Below, one piece after another: positions 1 through 5,771 of a stretch of 5,771 nucleotides of DNA. The notes under the pieces were generated by a model. The model ran no database searches. It was not told the origin of the DNA and saw only the letters and a program-made list of their open reading frames with translations. Every line of letters begins with the position of its first letter. Within the stretch, counting starts at the first letter, position 1. The stretch is from SAR116 cluster bacterium (GTDB taxonomy: Bacteria > Pseudomonadota > Alphaproteobacteria > Puniceispirillales > GCA-002684695): the NCBI GenBank assembly GCA_002684695.1, contig NYVQ01000080.1, positions 1-5,771 on the forward strand. Direction: 5' to 3'. A program made the translations under genes and the position numbers.

Positions 1-741
1 TCATACATGTTGCCCACCATTTACATGAATTTCAGATCCATTTAAATAGTGTGACATATCGCTACATAAAAAGTAAATAGTTTGTGCAACTTCTTCAGGT
101 GTACCAAATCTTCCCAAAGGAATTTTAGGAGCAATTAATTTTTCGCTCTCAGGAGAAATTATATCTGTCTTGATTTCTCCAGGAGCAATAGCATTAACTC
201 TTATTCCATAGGGGCCAAAATCTGCTGCCATTTCTCTGGTCAAAGCACTCAAAGCTGCTTTAGAAGTTGCGTAAGCTGAACCTGCAAACTCATGAACCCT
301 ACTTCCAGCAATAGATGTAACATTAACTATACTTCCGGATCCCTCTGCTAGAGTTTCTTTTAAATTTTTAGCTAAAAGCATTGGTGCAAAAAAATTCACT
401 TGGAACACTTGTTGCCAACAATCTAATGACGTATTGATAGTATCAAGTCTCCCATTATCAGGGCTTTTAGGAGATATTCCTGCGTTATTAACAAGTGCGT
501 GCAATGGATTACCGTCCAATTTTTTTATTATATCTTTTGAGCCCTTATCAATATCATCCATTGAGCTTAAATCAATTTGAACATGATCATGCATCCCATC
601 TGACCAAGGACAGTTTTCAGGAACGCCCTCTCGAGAACAGGTTATGACTCTCCAACCAGCACTTGAAAATCTCTTAACAGTTGCATGACCAATTCCTCTA
701 CTTGCCCCAGTCAAAACAATATTTTTTATTTTTTGAGACAT
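1..741 (-). CDS. Short-chain dehydrogenase/reductase (SDR, FabG-like)
   Basis: This is a complete 246-residue classical SDR, a cytoplasmic NAD(P)-dependent oxidoreductase interconverting an alcohol and a carbonyl. The Rossmann nucleotide-binding motif TGASRGIG is at residues 11-18 and NNAG at 85-88. The catalytic tetrad is intact: N115, S143 (in VTSIAG), Y157 and K161 (YATSK). APG at 187-189 and a C-terminal NGG complete the fold, and the length is normal for the family. R15 and R37, just after the second beta strand, hint at NADP(H) preference; this is inference. The ATG at 741 is preceded by GGAAG with a 4-base spacer. The gene lies 106 bases after the second permease gene on the same strand, so it may be the last gene of the transporter operon or have its own promoter. 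Family membership is secure. The substrate cannot be read from sequence, and the FabG resemblance does not imply fatty acid synthesis. Confidence 0.93.
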   Translation of the reverse strand: MSQKIKNIVLTGASRGIGHATVKRFSSAGWRVITCSREGVPENCPWSDGMHDHVQIDLSSMDDIDKGSKDIIKKLDGNPLHALVNNAGISPKSPDNGRLDTINTSLDCWQQVFQVNFFAPMLLAKNLKETLAEGSGSIVNVTSIAGSRVHEFAGSAYATSKAALSALTREMAADFGPYGIRVNAIAPGEIKTDIISPESEKLIAPKIPLGRFGTPEEVAQTIYFLCSDMSHYLNGSEIHVNGGQHV

Positions 742-758
742 AAAGCTTCCATAAACTT

Positions 759-788
759 ATTATCGTTAGTACAACATATACCGTACAA
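759..788 (-). promoter_or_regulatory. Weak candidate promoter for the SDR gene
   Basis: Reading the minus strand, TTGTAC (788-783) could be a -35 element (3 of 6 consensus matches). GATAAT (764-759) could be a -10 element (5 of 6). The spacer is 18 bases. Transcription would start near 752, leaving a leader of about a dozen bases that just includes the GGAAG ribosome site. AT-rich spacers yield such pairs by chance, so this is only a candidate. Its -35 element overlaps the inverted repeat at 777-803. Confidence 0.2.
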
Positions 789-803
789 TAATAGTACTGT
801 ATA
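777..803. repeat. Inverted repeat in the spacer before the SDR gene
   Basis: TATACCGTAC (777-786) and GTACTGTATA (794-803) are complementary at 9 of 10 positions around a 7-base centre. On the minus-strand transcript this would be a hairpin with one A-G mismatch. No T-run follows it in the direction of transcription, so it is not a standard terminator. A third GTAC occurs at 769-772. It could be a protein-binding operator for the SDR gene or an RNA hairpin separating that gene from the transporter operon. The rest of the 742-847 spacer shows only the SDR ribosome site and the weak promoter-like pair. Confidence 0.5.
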
Positions 804-847
804 GGCCTTTATTTGCATAGATATTTTGATATTTAAACATAACATAG

Positions 848-2086
848 CTATCCAGGTGATACACCTCTTAATCTTTCAGAACGCCTTCTTAAAAGCTCAA
901 CAGCAGTTAAAATTGCAATAGATAGAATCACTAAAATTGTTGCCACAGCTAATATTGTAGGACTAATTTGCTCGCGAATACCAGAAAACATTTGTCTGGG
1001 AATAGTTCTTTGCCTCACATCAGCAAGCTGAAGAACTACAACAACTTCATCAAAAGAAGTGATAAAGGCAAATAAACCTCCTGATATTACTCCAGGTAAA
1101 ATTAAAGGCATTTGAACCTTAAAAAAAGTTCTGATTGGTCCAGCGCCTAGGTTTGCTGCAGCTCTTGTTAGGTTGTTATCAAACCCAGATAAAGTAGCAG
1201 TTACAGTAATAATTACAAAGGGGGTTCCCAATATTGCATGAGCAAGTATTAACCCAGTATAAGTTTTAGCAATTCCAATTTGACTATAAAAATAAAATAA
1301 CCCTGATGCTGTAATAACTAATGGAACTATCATTGGAGATATTAATAAAGCCATTATTGCTCTTCTGTAAGGCATTTCAGATCTACTCAACCCAATAGCA
1401 GCAAGAGTCCCAATCGAAGTTGCTAATAAAGTTGCTCCAATACCAATAATAAAACTATTTTTAATAGACCGAACCCATTGAGCATTTTGCCAAACATCAG
1501 ACCACCAACCTTCTTTAGCTTCAGGATCTACAATCCCATTGATAAGGATATCCATATACCATCTAAATGAAAATGCTTCTTTCTCCAAAGCAATCATGCC
1601 AGGCGTAAAGCTAAAATAAGGCTCCTGATTAAAACTTAAGGGAATTAAAATTATGATGGGAATTATCAAAAATAAAAAAATTAATGCACAAATGCCTCTA
1701 AAAGAATAGAACCATAAAACTTCACCTGACGTAGCGTATGGAGGTAGAGGCAATCTGTAGTTACCGGACGATAACCATATTGATATACTCCCAAGAATTA
1801 ATCCCATTATGAATAACACAATTCCATAAGATAAACCGATATAAAACATGCCGAGAAAGGCTAATGTTGCTCCACAGAAAATTCTAGAAAGATTTTGGCT
1901 TTTTATTACTAGAATAGAAAAAATAGAGAGTAAGGAAAATAATACACCACCTCCAATTATTAGAAACAAAGACAGCATCATATCTCCACGTGCTGTCAAA
2001 AAACCAATAAAAGCGCCCAATAACGCACTCCAAAAAGCAGTAAATATAATTGGTGGCTTCGGCGGTATGTATTTAAATTCTGACAT
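848..2086 (-). CDS. potC: ABC transporter permease, PotC type, with extra N-terminal membrane region
   Basis: This 412-residue inner-membrane protein forms one half of the importer channel. The permease core starts near residue 125, with helices at about 130-152, 211-233, 243-266, 276-298, 330-352 and 377-397. The EAA-type loop that docks on the ATPase is at 306-331 (TRAAANLGAG, ending ILPG). A periplasmic loop of about 58 residues follows the first core helix. PotC proteins are usually about 260-300 residues. Here roughly 115 residues are added in front, with three or four hydrophobic stretches (about 14-32, 36-60 and 69-105, the last long enough for two helices). The ATG at 2086 follows the upstream TAA stop (2089-2087) with no gap, which supports this start and suggests translational coupling. 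The only SD-like sequence is AGG (2093-2091). The permease assignment is firm; the symbol is family-level and the substrate is uncertain. Confidence 0.92.
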   Translation of the reverse strand: MSEFKYIPPKPPIIFTAFWSALLGAFIGFLTARGDMMLSLFLIIGGGVLFSLLSIFSILVIKSQNLSRIFCGATLAFLGMFYIGLSYGIVLFIMGLILGSISIWLSSGNYRLPLPPYATSGEVLWFYSFRGICALIFLFLIIPIIILIPLSFNQEPYFSFTPGMIALEKEAFSFRWYMDILINGIVDPEAKEGWWSDVWQNAQWVRSIKNSFIIGIGATLLATSIGTLAAIGLSRSEMPYRRAIMALLISPMIVPLVITASGLFYFYSQIGIAKTYTGLILAHAILGTPFVIITVTATLSGFDNNLTRAAANLGAGPIRTFFKVQMPLILPGVISGGLFAFITSFDEVVVVLQLADVRQRTIPRQMFSGIREQISPTILAVATILVILSIAILTAVELLRRRSERLRGVSPG

Positions 2087-3337
2087 TTAACCTAACTTCA
2101 TATTATCTATGCCAACAACCCTGTCATACACCCAAAATAAAAACAGAATAATCATCAATAAAATTAAACCCATAGCAGCCGCTAAATTCCAATTTAAAGA
2201 TTTCCTCATATGAAAGTCGATAAAATTGGAGATCATTTGGCCATCCTGCCCACCAACCAGTGCTGGTGTTATATAGTAACCTATAGCAAGTATAAATACT
2301 AATAACCCACCAGCACCTATCCCAGGAATTGTCATAGGCATGTAGACCCTCCAAAAAGCCTTACTATTTGTTGCTCCCAATGATTTAGCAGCCCTTACAT
2401 ATGAAGGCGAGATTGTTTTCATAACTGAATAAATTGGCAACACCATAAAAGGTAATAAAATATGTGTCATTGCAATAAGAACACCTGTCTTATTATATAT
2501 TAATGAAAATCTTTCGTCATCTTCAGCAAAGCCAAATATAACAAAAAGATCATTCATAACACCTTCCCCTTGAAGCATAGCTATCCAAGCAGTTGTTCTG
2601 ACAAGAAGAGACGTCCAAAATGGCAATAATACTAAAATCAATAATAAATTTGATGTTCTCAGCGGTAAAGAAGCCATCAAGTAGGCAATCGGATATCCTA
2701 ACAACAAGGTGGCTAATGTAACAATCAACGATATCTCTAAGGTTCTGAGAAAAAGCTTAACATGGATTCTTCTGTCTTCATCTTTAAGGGATAAACTCCC
2801 ATCAGCATTAAGTTTAAGATCTAATGAAGAGGCTATATAACCAATTGTAAAAAGATTTGAAGACACCTTCATAGCCTGCCAAGTTTCAATGTTCCCCCAC
2901 TTTTTATTCAATTTAACAAGAGCTTCTTTATATGGAGCTTCTAGTTTAGCAGCTTTCCTTGCAGATGAAGTAAATAATGAACGTGCACCTGATAGCTCCC
3001 TATTAACTCTAGTAGCAACTTTACCTATAGTTTTATTTTTTCTAGCACTGATTAAATCTTTAACGAGCGCAACATTCATTTTTTCTGTTGGTTCAGAAAG
3101 GCCATCCCAATTTTCAAGAGATTTTGTTGTCTCAGGCATCAGATTTGTAAAGCGCGAATCATAAATCCCTTGAAACAATAAGAGAAAAATTGGCAAGATA
3201 AATAGAAAAATTAAAAAAATTAATAATGGTGAAACTAAACCAAATGCTCTCAACTTATTTTTGAAAAGAGATTGCTCTAATTTCTTTTTAAGAGGAGTTC
3301 CGTCAGCAGTTGTAAGTGTTTCAATATTTGAATTCAT
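2087..3337 (-). CDS. potB: ABC transporter permease, PotB type, with large periplasmic insertion
   Basis: This 416-residue inner-membrane permease partners the PotC-type subunit. After a basic N-terminus (residues 17-30) come helix 1 at about 31-56, a largely hydrophilic region at 57-195, and helices at about 196-222, 230-250, 284-304, 340-362 and 385-405. The EAA loop is at 313-339 (VRAAKSLGA, ending TIPG). E. coli PotB is about 275-285 residues; most of the excess is the 57-195 segment between helices 1 and 2. By topology that segment should lie in the periplasm, near the binding protein. Enlarged PotB-like permeases of similar length and ending are recalled from alphaproteobacteria, so the size is probably a subfamily trait, not an error. 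No in-frame start lies between the ATG at 3337 and the stop at 3367-3365, so this is the furthest upstream start. No SD is visible next to it; the nearest purine-rich stretch lies about 30 bases upstream inside a hairpin. Confidence 0.93.
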   Translation of the reverse strand: MNSNIETLTTADGTPLKKKLEQSLFKNKLRAFGLVSPLLIFLIFLFILPIFLLLFQGIYDSRFTNLMPETTKSLENWDGLSEPTEKMNVALVKDLISARKNKTIGKVATRVNRELSGARSLFTSSARKAAKLEAPYKEALVKLNKKWGNIETWQAMKVSSNLFTIGYIASSLDLKLNADGSLSLKDEDRRIHVKLFLRTLEISLIVTLATLLLGYPIAYLMASLPLRTSNLLLILVLLPFWTSLLVRTTAWIAMLQGEGVMNDLFVIFGFAEDDERFSLIYNKTGVLIAMTHILLPFMVLPIYSVMKTISPSYVRAAKSLGATNSKAFWRVYMPMTIPGIGAGGLLVFILAIGYYITPALVGGQDGQMISNFIDFHMRKSLNWNLAAAMGLILLMIILFLFWVYDRVVGIDNMKLG

Positions 3338-3347
3338 ATTATTAAAT

Positions 3348-3379
3348 TTACAAGGGAGATGATTTTACCTCCCTTGTAA
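3348..3379 (-). promoter_or_regulatory. Perfect 11-bp stem-loop between binding-protein and permease genes
   Basis: TTACAAGGGAG (3348-3358) and CTCCCTTGTAA (3369-3379) are exactly complementary around a 10-base loop. The structure starts 7 bases after the binding-protein stop and ends 10 bases before the permease ATG. In the transcript the stem is followed by AUUUAAUAAU, not a clean U-run, so an efficient intrinsic terminator is unlikely. Hairpins here in binding-protein operons are known to protect the upstream message from 3' decay and cause partial polarity (malE-malF in E. coli is the classic example). The 5' arm of the RNA contains GGGAG, the best SD-like sequence near the permease gene, and pairing would hide it. 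Confidence 0.75.
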
Positions 3380-3386
3380 GTAAGAT

Positions 3387-4466
3387 TTAGTTAGCTAACC
3401 AAGCATTAAAACGCTCATTTAGTTCATCTGTATTGTCAGCCCACCATAAACCATCATTCTGCAAAGCATTTGTAAAATTTGCTGCAGCACTTGGCATATG
3501 AGACGCCATTACCAGTTCAGGTTGATTATGATAAGAACCAACTAAAGCATTTGAAGATTTCCTCACAGGGCCATATGAGATCCATGAGGCTTGAGCCGCT
3601 AGTTGCTCAGAAGCAGTTGAAAAAGCAACAAACTCCATTGCCAAATCCTTATTCTTTGAACCTTTTGGAATTACCCACAAGTCCATATCATATATTTGTC
3701 CATCCCATACAATAGCAAAAGGTTTTCCTTCAGCTGCTGCCGCATTAAAAATTCTGCCATTATATGCAGTAGTCATAACAACTTCACCATCAGCTAATAG
3801 CTGAGGCGGTTGAGCACCCGCTTCCCACCATACAACACTATCTTTGATGGTATCAAGCTTTGCAAAAGCACGATCTACACCGGCATCAGTTGACAAAACA
3901 TCATAGACTTCAGAAACTGGAACGCCATCGGCGATAAGAGCAAATTCTAAGTTTGGCTTAGGACTTCTTCTCATTCCTCTTTTCCCAGGAAATTTTTTTA
4001 GATCAAAAAAATCTGCCATGGTTTTTGGGCCATTCGGCATTTTCTCAAAATCATATGCATAAATTGTAGACCAAAGAATATTTCCAACAGCACAATCAGT
4101 AACTGAATCGGGAATAAAATCATCCATTGCTGGAGTACCATCAGAACCAGCAGGCAACATTGAATAATCAATTTCTTCAAAAAGACCTTCATCACAGCCT
4201 AAAACTGCATCAGAAAATTCAACATCTACAACATCCCATGTTACATTTCCAGCTTCAACTTGGGATCTTATTTCGGCTAGTCCTCCTCCATAGTCTTCAG
4301 ATACTACTTGATGACCTGTTTTTGATGACCAAGGCTTATGATAAGCCTCAACCTGAGATTTTGTATAAGCACCACCCCATGAAACTGCAGTTATTGAACC
4401 CGCAGACGCAGCACTTACAATGAGTGTTGAGCTTGCAACACCTATTAAAAGTGATTTGAGTTTCAT
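3387..4466 (-). CDS. potD: Periplasmic substrate-binding protein of a PotD-like ABC importer
   Basis: This 359-residue secreted receptor delivers ligand to the two permeases. A signal peptide is clear: basic MKLK, a hydrophobic stretch to about residue 19, and a signal peptidase I site A-S-A at 20-22, cleaving before G23. It lacks a lipobox cysteine, so it should be soluble in the periplasm. The mature part looks like a type II bacterial binding protein (SBP_bac_8 / PotD superfamily), with SWGGAY at 29-34, YNG at 235-237 and DMDLWVIP at 260-267. Cysteines 91 and 125 could form a disulfide. By hand comparison with recalled E. coli PotD, the ligand-contacting aspartate (D262) is kept, but two pocket tryptophans are tyrosine (Y235) and aspartate (D260). 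The polyamine label is therefore provisional. The ATG at 4466 has a strong SD, AGGAG, fitting a receptor needed in excess. The 98-base gap before it follows the ATPase gene. Confidence 0.92.
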   Translation of the reverse strand: MKLKSLLIGVASSTLIVSAASAGSITAVSWGGAYTKSQVEAYHKPWSSKTGHQVVSEDYGGGLAEIRSQVEAGNVTWDVVDVEFSDAVLGCDEGLFEEIDYSMLPAGSDGTPAMDDFIPDSVTDCAVGNILWSTIYAYDFEKMPNGPKTMADFFDLKKFPGKRGMRRSPKPNLEFALIADGVPVSEVYDVLSTDAGVDRAFAKLDTIKDSVVWWEAGAQPPQLLADGEVVMTTAYNGRIFNAAAAEGKPFAIVWDGQIYDMDLWVIPKGSKNKDLAMEFVAFSTASEQLAAQASWISYGPVRKSSNALVGSYHNQPELVMASHMPSAAANFTNALQNDGLWWADNTDELNERFNAWLAN

Positions 4467-4473
4467 TTATTTT

Positions 4474-4478
4474 CTCCT
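4474..4478 (-). promoter_or_regulatory. Strong Shine-Dalgarno of the binding-protein gene
   Basis: Reading the minus strand, AGGAG (4478-4474) lies 7 bases before the ATG at 4466. It is clearly the best ribosome-binding site in the window. The ATPase and both permease genes have weak or poorly spaced sites. This matches the usual need for more receptor than membrane complex. Confidence 0.8.
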
Positions 4479-4495
4479 TTTAAACCCTTAATTTT

Positions 4496-4548
4496 TTATC
4501 TAAGTTATTTTAGATAATTTATACTAATAATACATGATTAGTTTCATG
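4496..4548. repeat. Cluster of short AT-rich inverted repeats before the binding-protein gene
   Basis: The spacer between the ATPase and binding-protein genes holds TTATCTAA (4496-4503) paired with TTAGATAA (4510-4517) around 6 bases. It also holds ACTAAT (4523-4528) paired with ATTAGT (4537-4542) around 8 bases. CATGA (4533-4537) paired with TCATG (4544-4548) overlaps the second pair, so those two could only form alternatively. No U-run follows any of them in the transcript, so none is a standard terminator. Short palindromes are common in AT-rich DNA; only the 8-bp pair stands out. No convincing separate promoter was found in this 98-base spacer. Confidence 0.35.
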
Positions 4549-4564
4549 CCTTACCAGCAATATA

Positions 4565-4583
4565 TCATGCATCTAGTGCATGA
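4565..4583. repeat. 7-bp inverted repeat spanning the ATPase stop codon
   Basis: TCATGCA (4565-4571) and TGCATGA (4577-4583) are perfectly complementary around a 5-base centre. On the minus-strand transcript the 3' arm ends with the UGA stop of the ATPase gene. No U-run follows, so it is not an intrinsic terminator. It may be a small mRNA hairpin or chance within the codons for the final H-A-L-D-A residues. Confidence 0.4.
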
Positions 4584-5647
4584 CAATCTTTAGTGTCCCA
4601 ACTGATGGAAATTTTTTCTCCAACTTTAAGGTTATTTTTAATATTAGAGTTTGGTATTTTGACAATAAAATCATTGTCTTTGTCTAGCTGAATTTGACAC
4701 CTAATGTGATCACCGTGATAGATAAGATGTTTCACAGTTGCATTCACTTTGTTTTTATATTTACTATTTAAATGAATTCTTTCAGGTCTTATTGACAGTG
4801 TTGTAGAGGAACCCTCACCCTCACAATTTACCTTCATTGCATTCACTTCAATATCTTTAGAAACTCTAACCAAAACCTCAGTTTTATTATCTTTTTTAAC
4901 TTTACCAACTAACTTATTATTTTCTCCTATGAATTGAGCAACAAATGCATTTTCTGGATTTTCATAAAGTCCATCAGGAGTAGAAAGTTGTTGTATCTGC
5001 CCATCATTAAACACTGCAACTCTGTCTGACATTGTAAGCGCTTCAGATTGATCATGAGTTACATAAACTACTGTTACCCCTAATTCTCTATGCAAATTTT
5101 TTATCTCATATTGCATATGCTCTCTAAGTAGTTTGTCCAAGGCGCCCAATGGCTCATCCATTAAAACCAAATCAGGATTAAATACTAAACTTCTTGCTAA
5201 TGCGATTCGCTGCTGTTGTCCACCTGACAATTGAGCTGGTTTTCTATTAATAAATTCACTCATTTGAACCATTTCAAGTGCATTAATAACTTTCGTTTCT
5301 CTCTCATTCTTGTCTATTTTTCTAACCTCTAAAGGAAAAGATAGATTTTCACCAACAGTCATATGAGGGAACAATGCATAATTTTGAAAAACCATTCCAA
5401 TTCCTCTTTTATGAGGAGGAATATTATTTATAGGCTTGCCATCTAATAAAATCTCACCATGAGTAGCAGTCTCAAATCCTGCCAACATTAGTAAACAAGT
5501 TGTTTTCCCTGAGCCTGAAGGACCCAACATTGTTAGAAACTCACCTTTCTTGATATTTAAATTAAGATTTTTTACTACAAGACTTAATCCGTCATAACTT
5601 TTTTGAACCTTGTCAAAAACAACAAATGAATCATCTTTATTAGCCAT
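4565..5647 (-). CDS. potA: ABC importer ATPase, PotA type
   Basis: This 360-residue cytoplasmic ATPase acts as a dimer to power the two permeases. All nucleotide-binding motifs are present: Walker A GPSGSGKTT at 42-50, Q-loop Q88, signature LSGGQQQR at 140-147, Walker B VLMDEP at 161-166 with catalytic E165, D-loop 168-171 and switch H198. The C-terminal part (about 240-352) fits the regulatory TOBE domain of PotA/MalK/UgpC-type importers, with SIRPER at 285-290 as its typical motif. Length and architecture are normal. It is the first gene of the cluster; the binding-protein gene follows after 98 bases. The ATG at 5647 has only a distant AAAGG (5665-5661, 13-base spacer), so initiation may be weak. 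PotA-type ATPases are shared across polyamine, sugar and anion importers, so this gene does not fix the substrate. Confidence 0.95.
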   Translation of the reverse strand: MANKDDSFVVFDKVQKSYDGLSLVVKNLNLNIKKGEFLTMLGPSGSGKTTCLLMLAGFETATHGEILLDGKPINNIPPHKRGIGMVFQNYALFPHMTVGENLSFPLEVRKIDKNERETKVINALEMVQMSEFINRKPAQLSGGQQQRIALARSLVFNPDLVLMDEPLGALDKLLREHMQYEIKNLHRELGVTVVYVTHDQSEALTMSDRVAVFNDGQIQQLSTPDGLYENPENAFVAQFIGENNKLVGKVKKDNKTEVLVRVSKDIEVNAMKVNCEGEGSSTTLSIRPERIHLNSKYKNKVNATVKHLIYHGDHIRCQIQLDKDNDFIVKIPNSNIKNNLKVGEKISISWDTKDCHALDA

Positions 5648-5686
5648 ATTTTAATTTCAGCCTTTAATGAAATAATTAGTTTTAAC

Positions 5687-5714
5687 ATCATATTGCAAAA
5701 ATCCATTAATGCAA
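5687..5714 (-). promoter_or_regulatory. Candidate operon promoter upstream of the ATPase gene
   Basis: Reading the minus strand, TTGCAT (5714-5709) is followed after 16 bases by TATGAT (5692-5687). The -10 element matches the sigma-70 consensus at 5 of 6 positions; the -35 matches at only 3 of 6. Transcription would start near 5680, giving a leader of about 33 bases before the ATG at 5647. This is the most plausible start for the whole cluster within the window, but promoter prediction in AT-rich DNA is unreliable. Confidence 0.35.
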
Positions 5715-5719
5715 TTAAT
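5705..5719. repeat. ATTAAT palindrome pair over the candidate promoter
   Basis: ATTAAT occurs at 5705-5710 and 5714-5719, separated by 3 bases. Because ATTAAT is itself palindromic, the 15-base unit is both a direct and an inverted repeat, and it covers the candidate -35 element. The nearby motif TTGCA/TGCAA also occurs at 5693-5697, 5710-5714 and 5734-5738. This could be an operator, but the low base complexity makes chance a real explanation. Confidence 0.25.
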
Positions 5720-5771
5720 AGATAAAACCATTGTTGCATAAATTATGGTCCAATCCTATTTGGAGAGATGA

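Noticed and set aside
1848..2090. 80-residue plus-strand open frame
   Set aside because: It lies entirely antisense to the start of the PotC-type permease gene and just past it, has no recognisable domain, and the permease reading is strongly supported.
2124..2354. 76-residue minus-strand open frame
   Set aside because: It is a shifted frame inside the conserved C-terminal half of the PotB-type permease, which contains the EAA loop.
2889..3164. 91-residue plus-strand open frame
   Set aside because: It is antisense to the periplasmic insertion of the PotB-type permease, with no family features or ribosome site supporting it.
848..3337. Enlarged permeases as frameshift or fusion artefacts
   Set aside because: Both reading frames are continuous, the core helices and EAA loops are intact, and the gene junctions are tight, so sequencing error is not needed to explain the lengths.
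3348..3379. Intrinsic terminator for the binding-protein gene
   Set aside because: The stem is good, but the following bases in the transcript direction are AUUUAAUAAU, not a U-run, and the permease genes continue downstream on the same strand. It was kept as a stabilising or regulatory hairpin.
3479..4423. Three open frames (3479-3715 plus, 3998-4195 minus, 4127-4423 plus)
   Set aside because: All fall inside the binding-protein gene in other frames. Their low-complexity L/Q/H or L/I-rich translations are typical of out-of-frame reading.

Overview
The window is AT-rich (roughly one third G+C by eye) and tightly packed. All five convincing genes lie on the minus strand, so transcription runs from the right end to the left. 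The protein families and the compact, AT-rich layout suggest an alphaproteobacterium, plausibly a marine, streamlined lineage. That assignment rests on resemblance of the permease and binding-protein sequences to alphaproteobacterial (Roseobacter/Rhizobium-type) homologues recalled from memory, so it is tentative.

In transcription order the genes are: an ABC importer ATPase of the PotA type (5647-4565); a secreted substrate-binding protein of the PotD / SBP_bac_8 type (4466-3387); a PotB-type permease with a large periplasmic insertion (3337-2087); a PotC-type permease with an extra multi-helix N-terminal membrane region (2086-848); and a classical short-chain dehydrogenase/reductase, SDR (741-1), whose stop codon is the first three bases of the window. 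No tRNA, rRNA, CRISPR array, insertion sequence or phage gene was seen.

Together the first four genes encode a complete binding-protein-dependent importer: periplasmic receptor, two-subunit membrane channel and cytoplasmic motor. Annotation pipelines would call it a spermidine/putrescine transporter. However, aromatic ligand-pocket positions recalled for E. coli PotD are not conserved here, so the true substrate is open. The SDR may act on the imported compound or a breakdown product, but only its position supports this.

The spacers carry the regulatory candidates. A perfect 11-bp stem-loop sits between the binding-protein gene and the first permease gene, where binding-protein operons often carry mRNA-stabilising hairpins. 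The binding-protein gene has by far the best Shine-Dalgarno (SD) sequence. The two permease genes abut exactly (TAA followed by ATG). A near-perfect 10-bp inverted repeat precedes the SDR gene, and a promoter-like pair overlapping a short palindrome precedes the ATPase gene. Nothing seen amounts to a clearly new system; the most unusual elements are the two enlarged permeases and the 11-bp hairpin.
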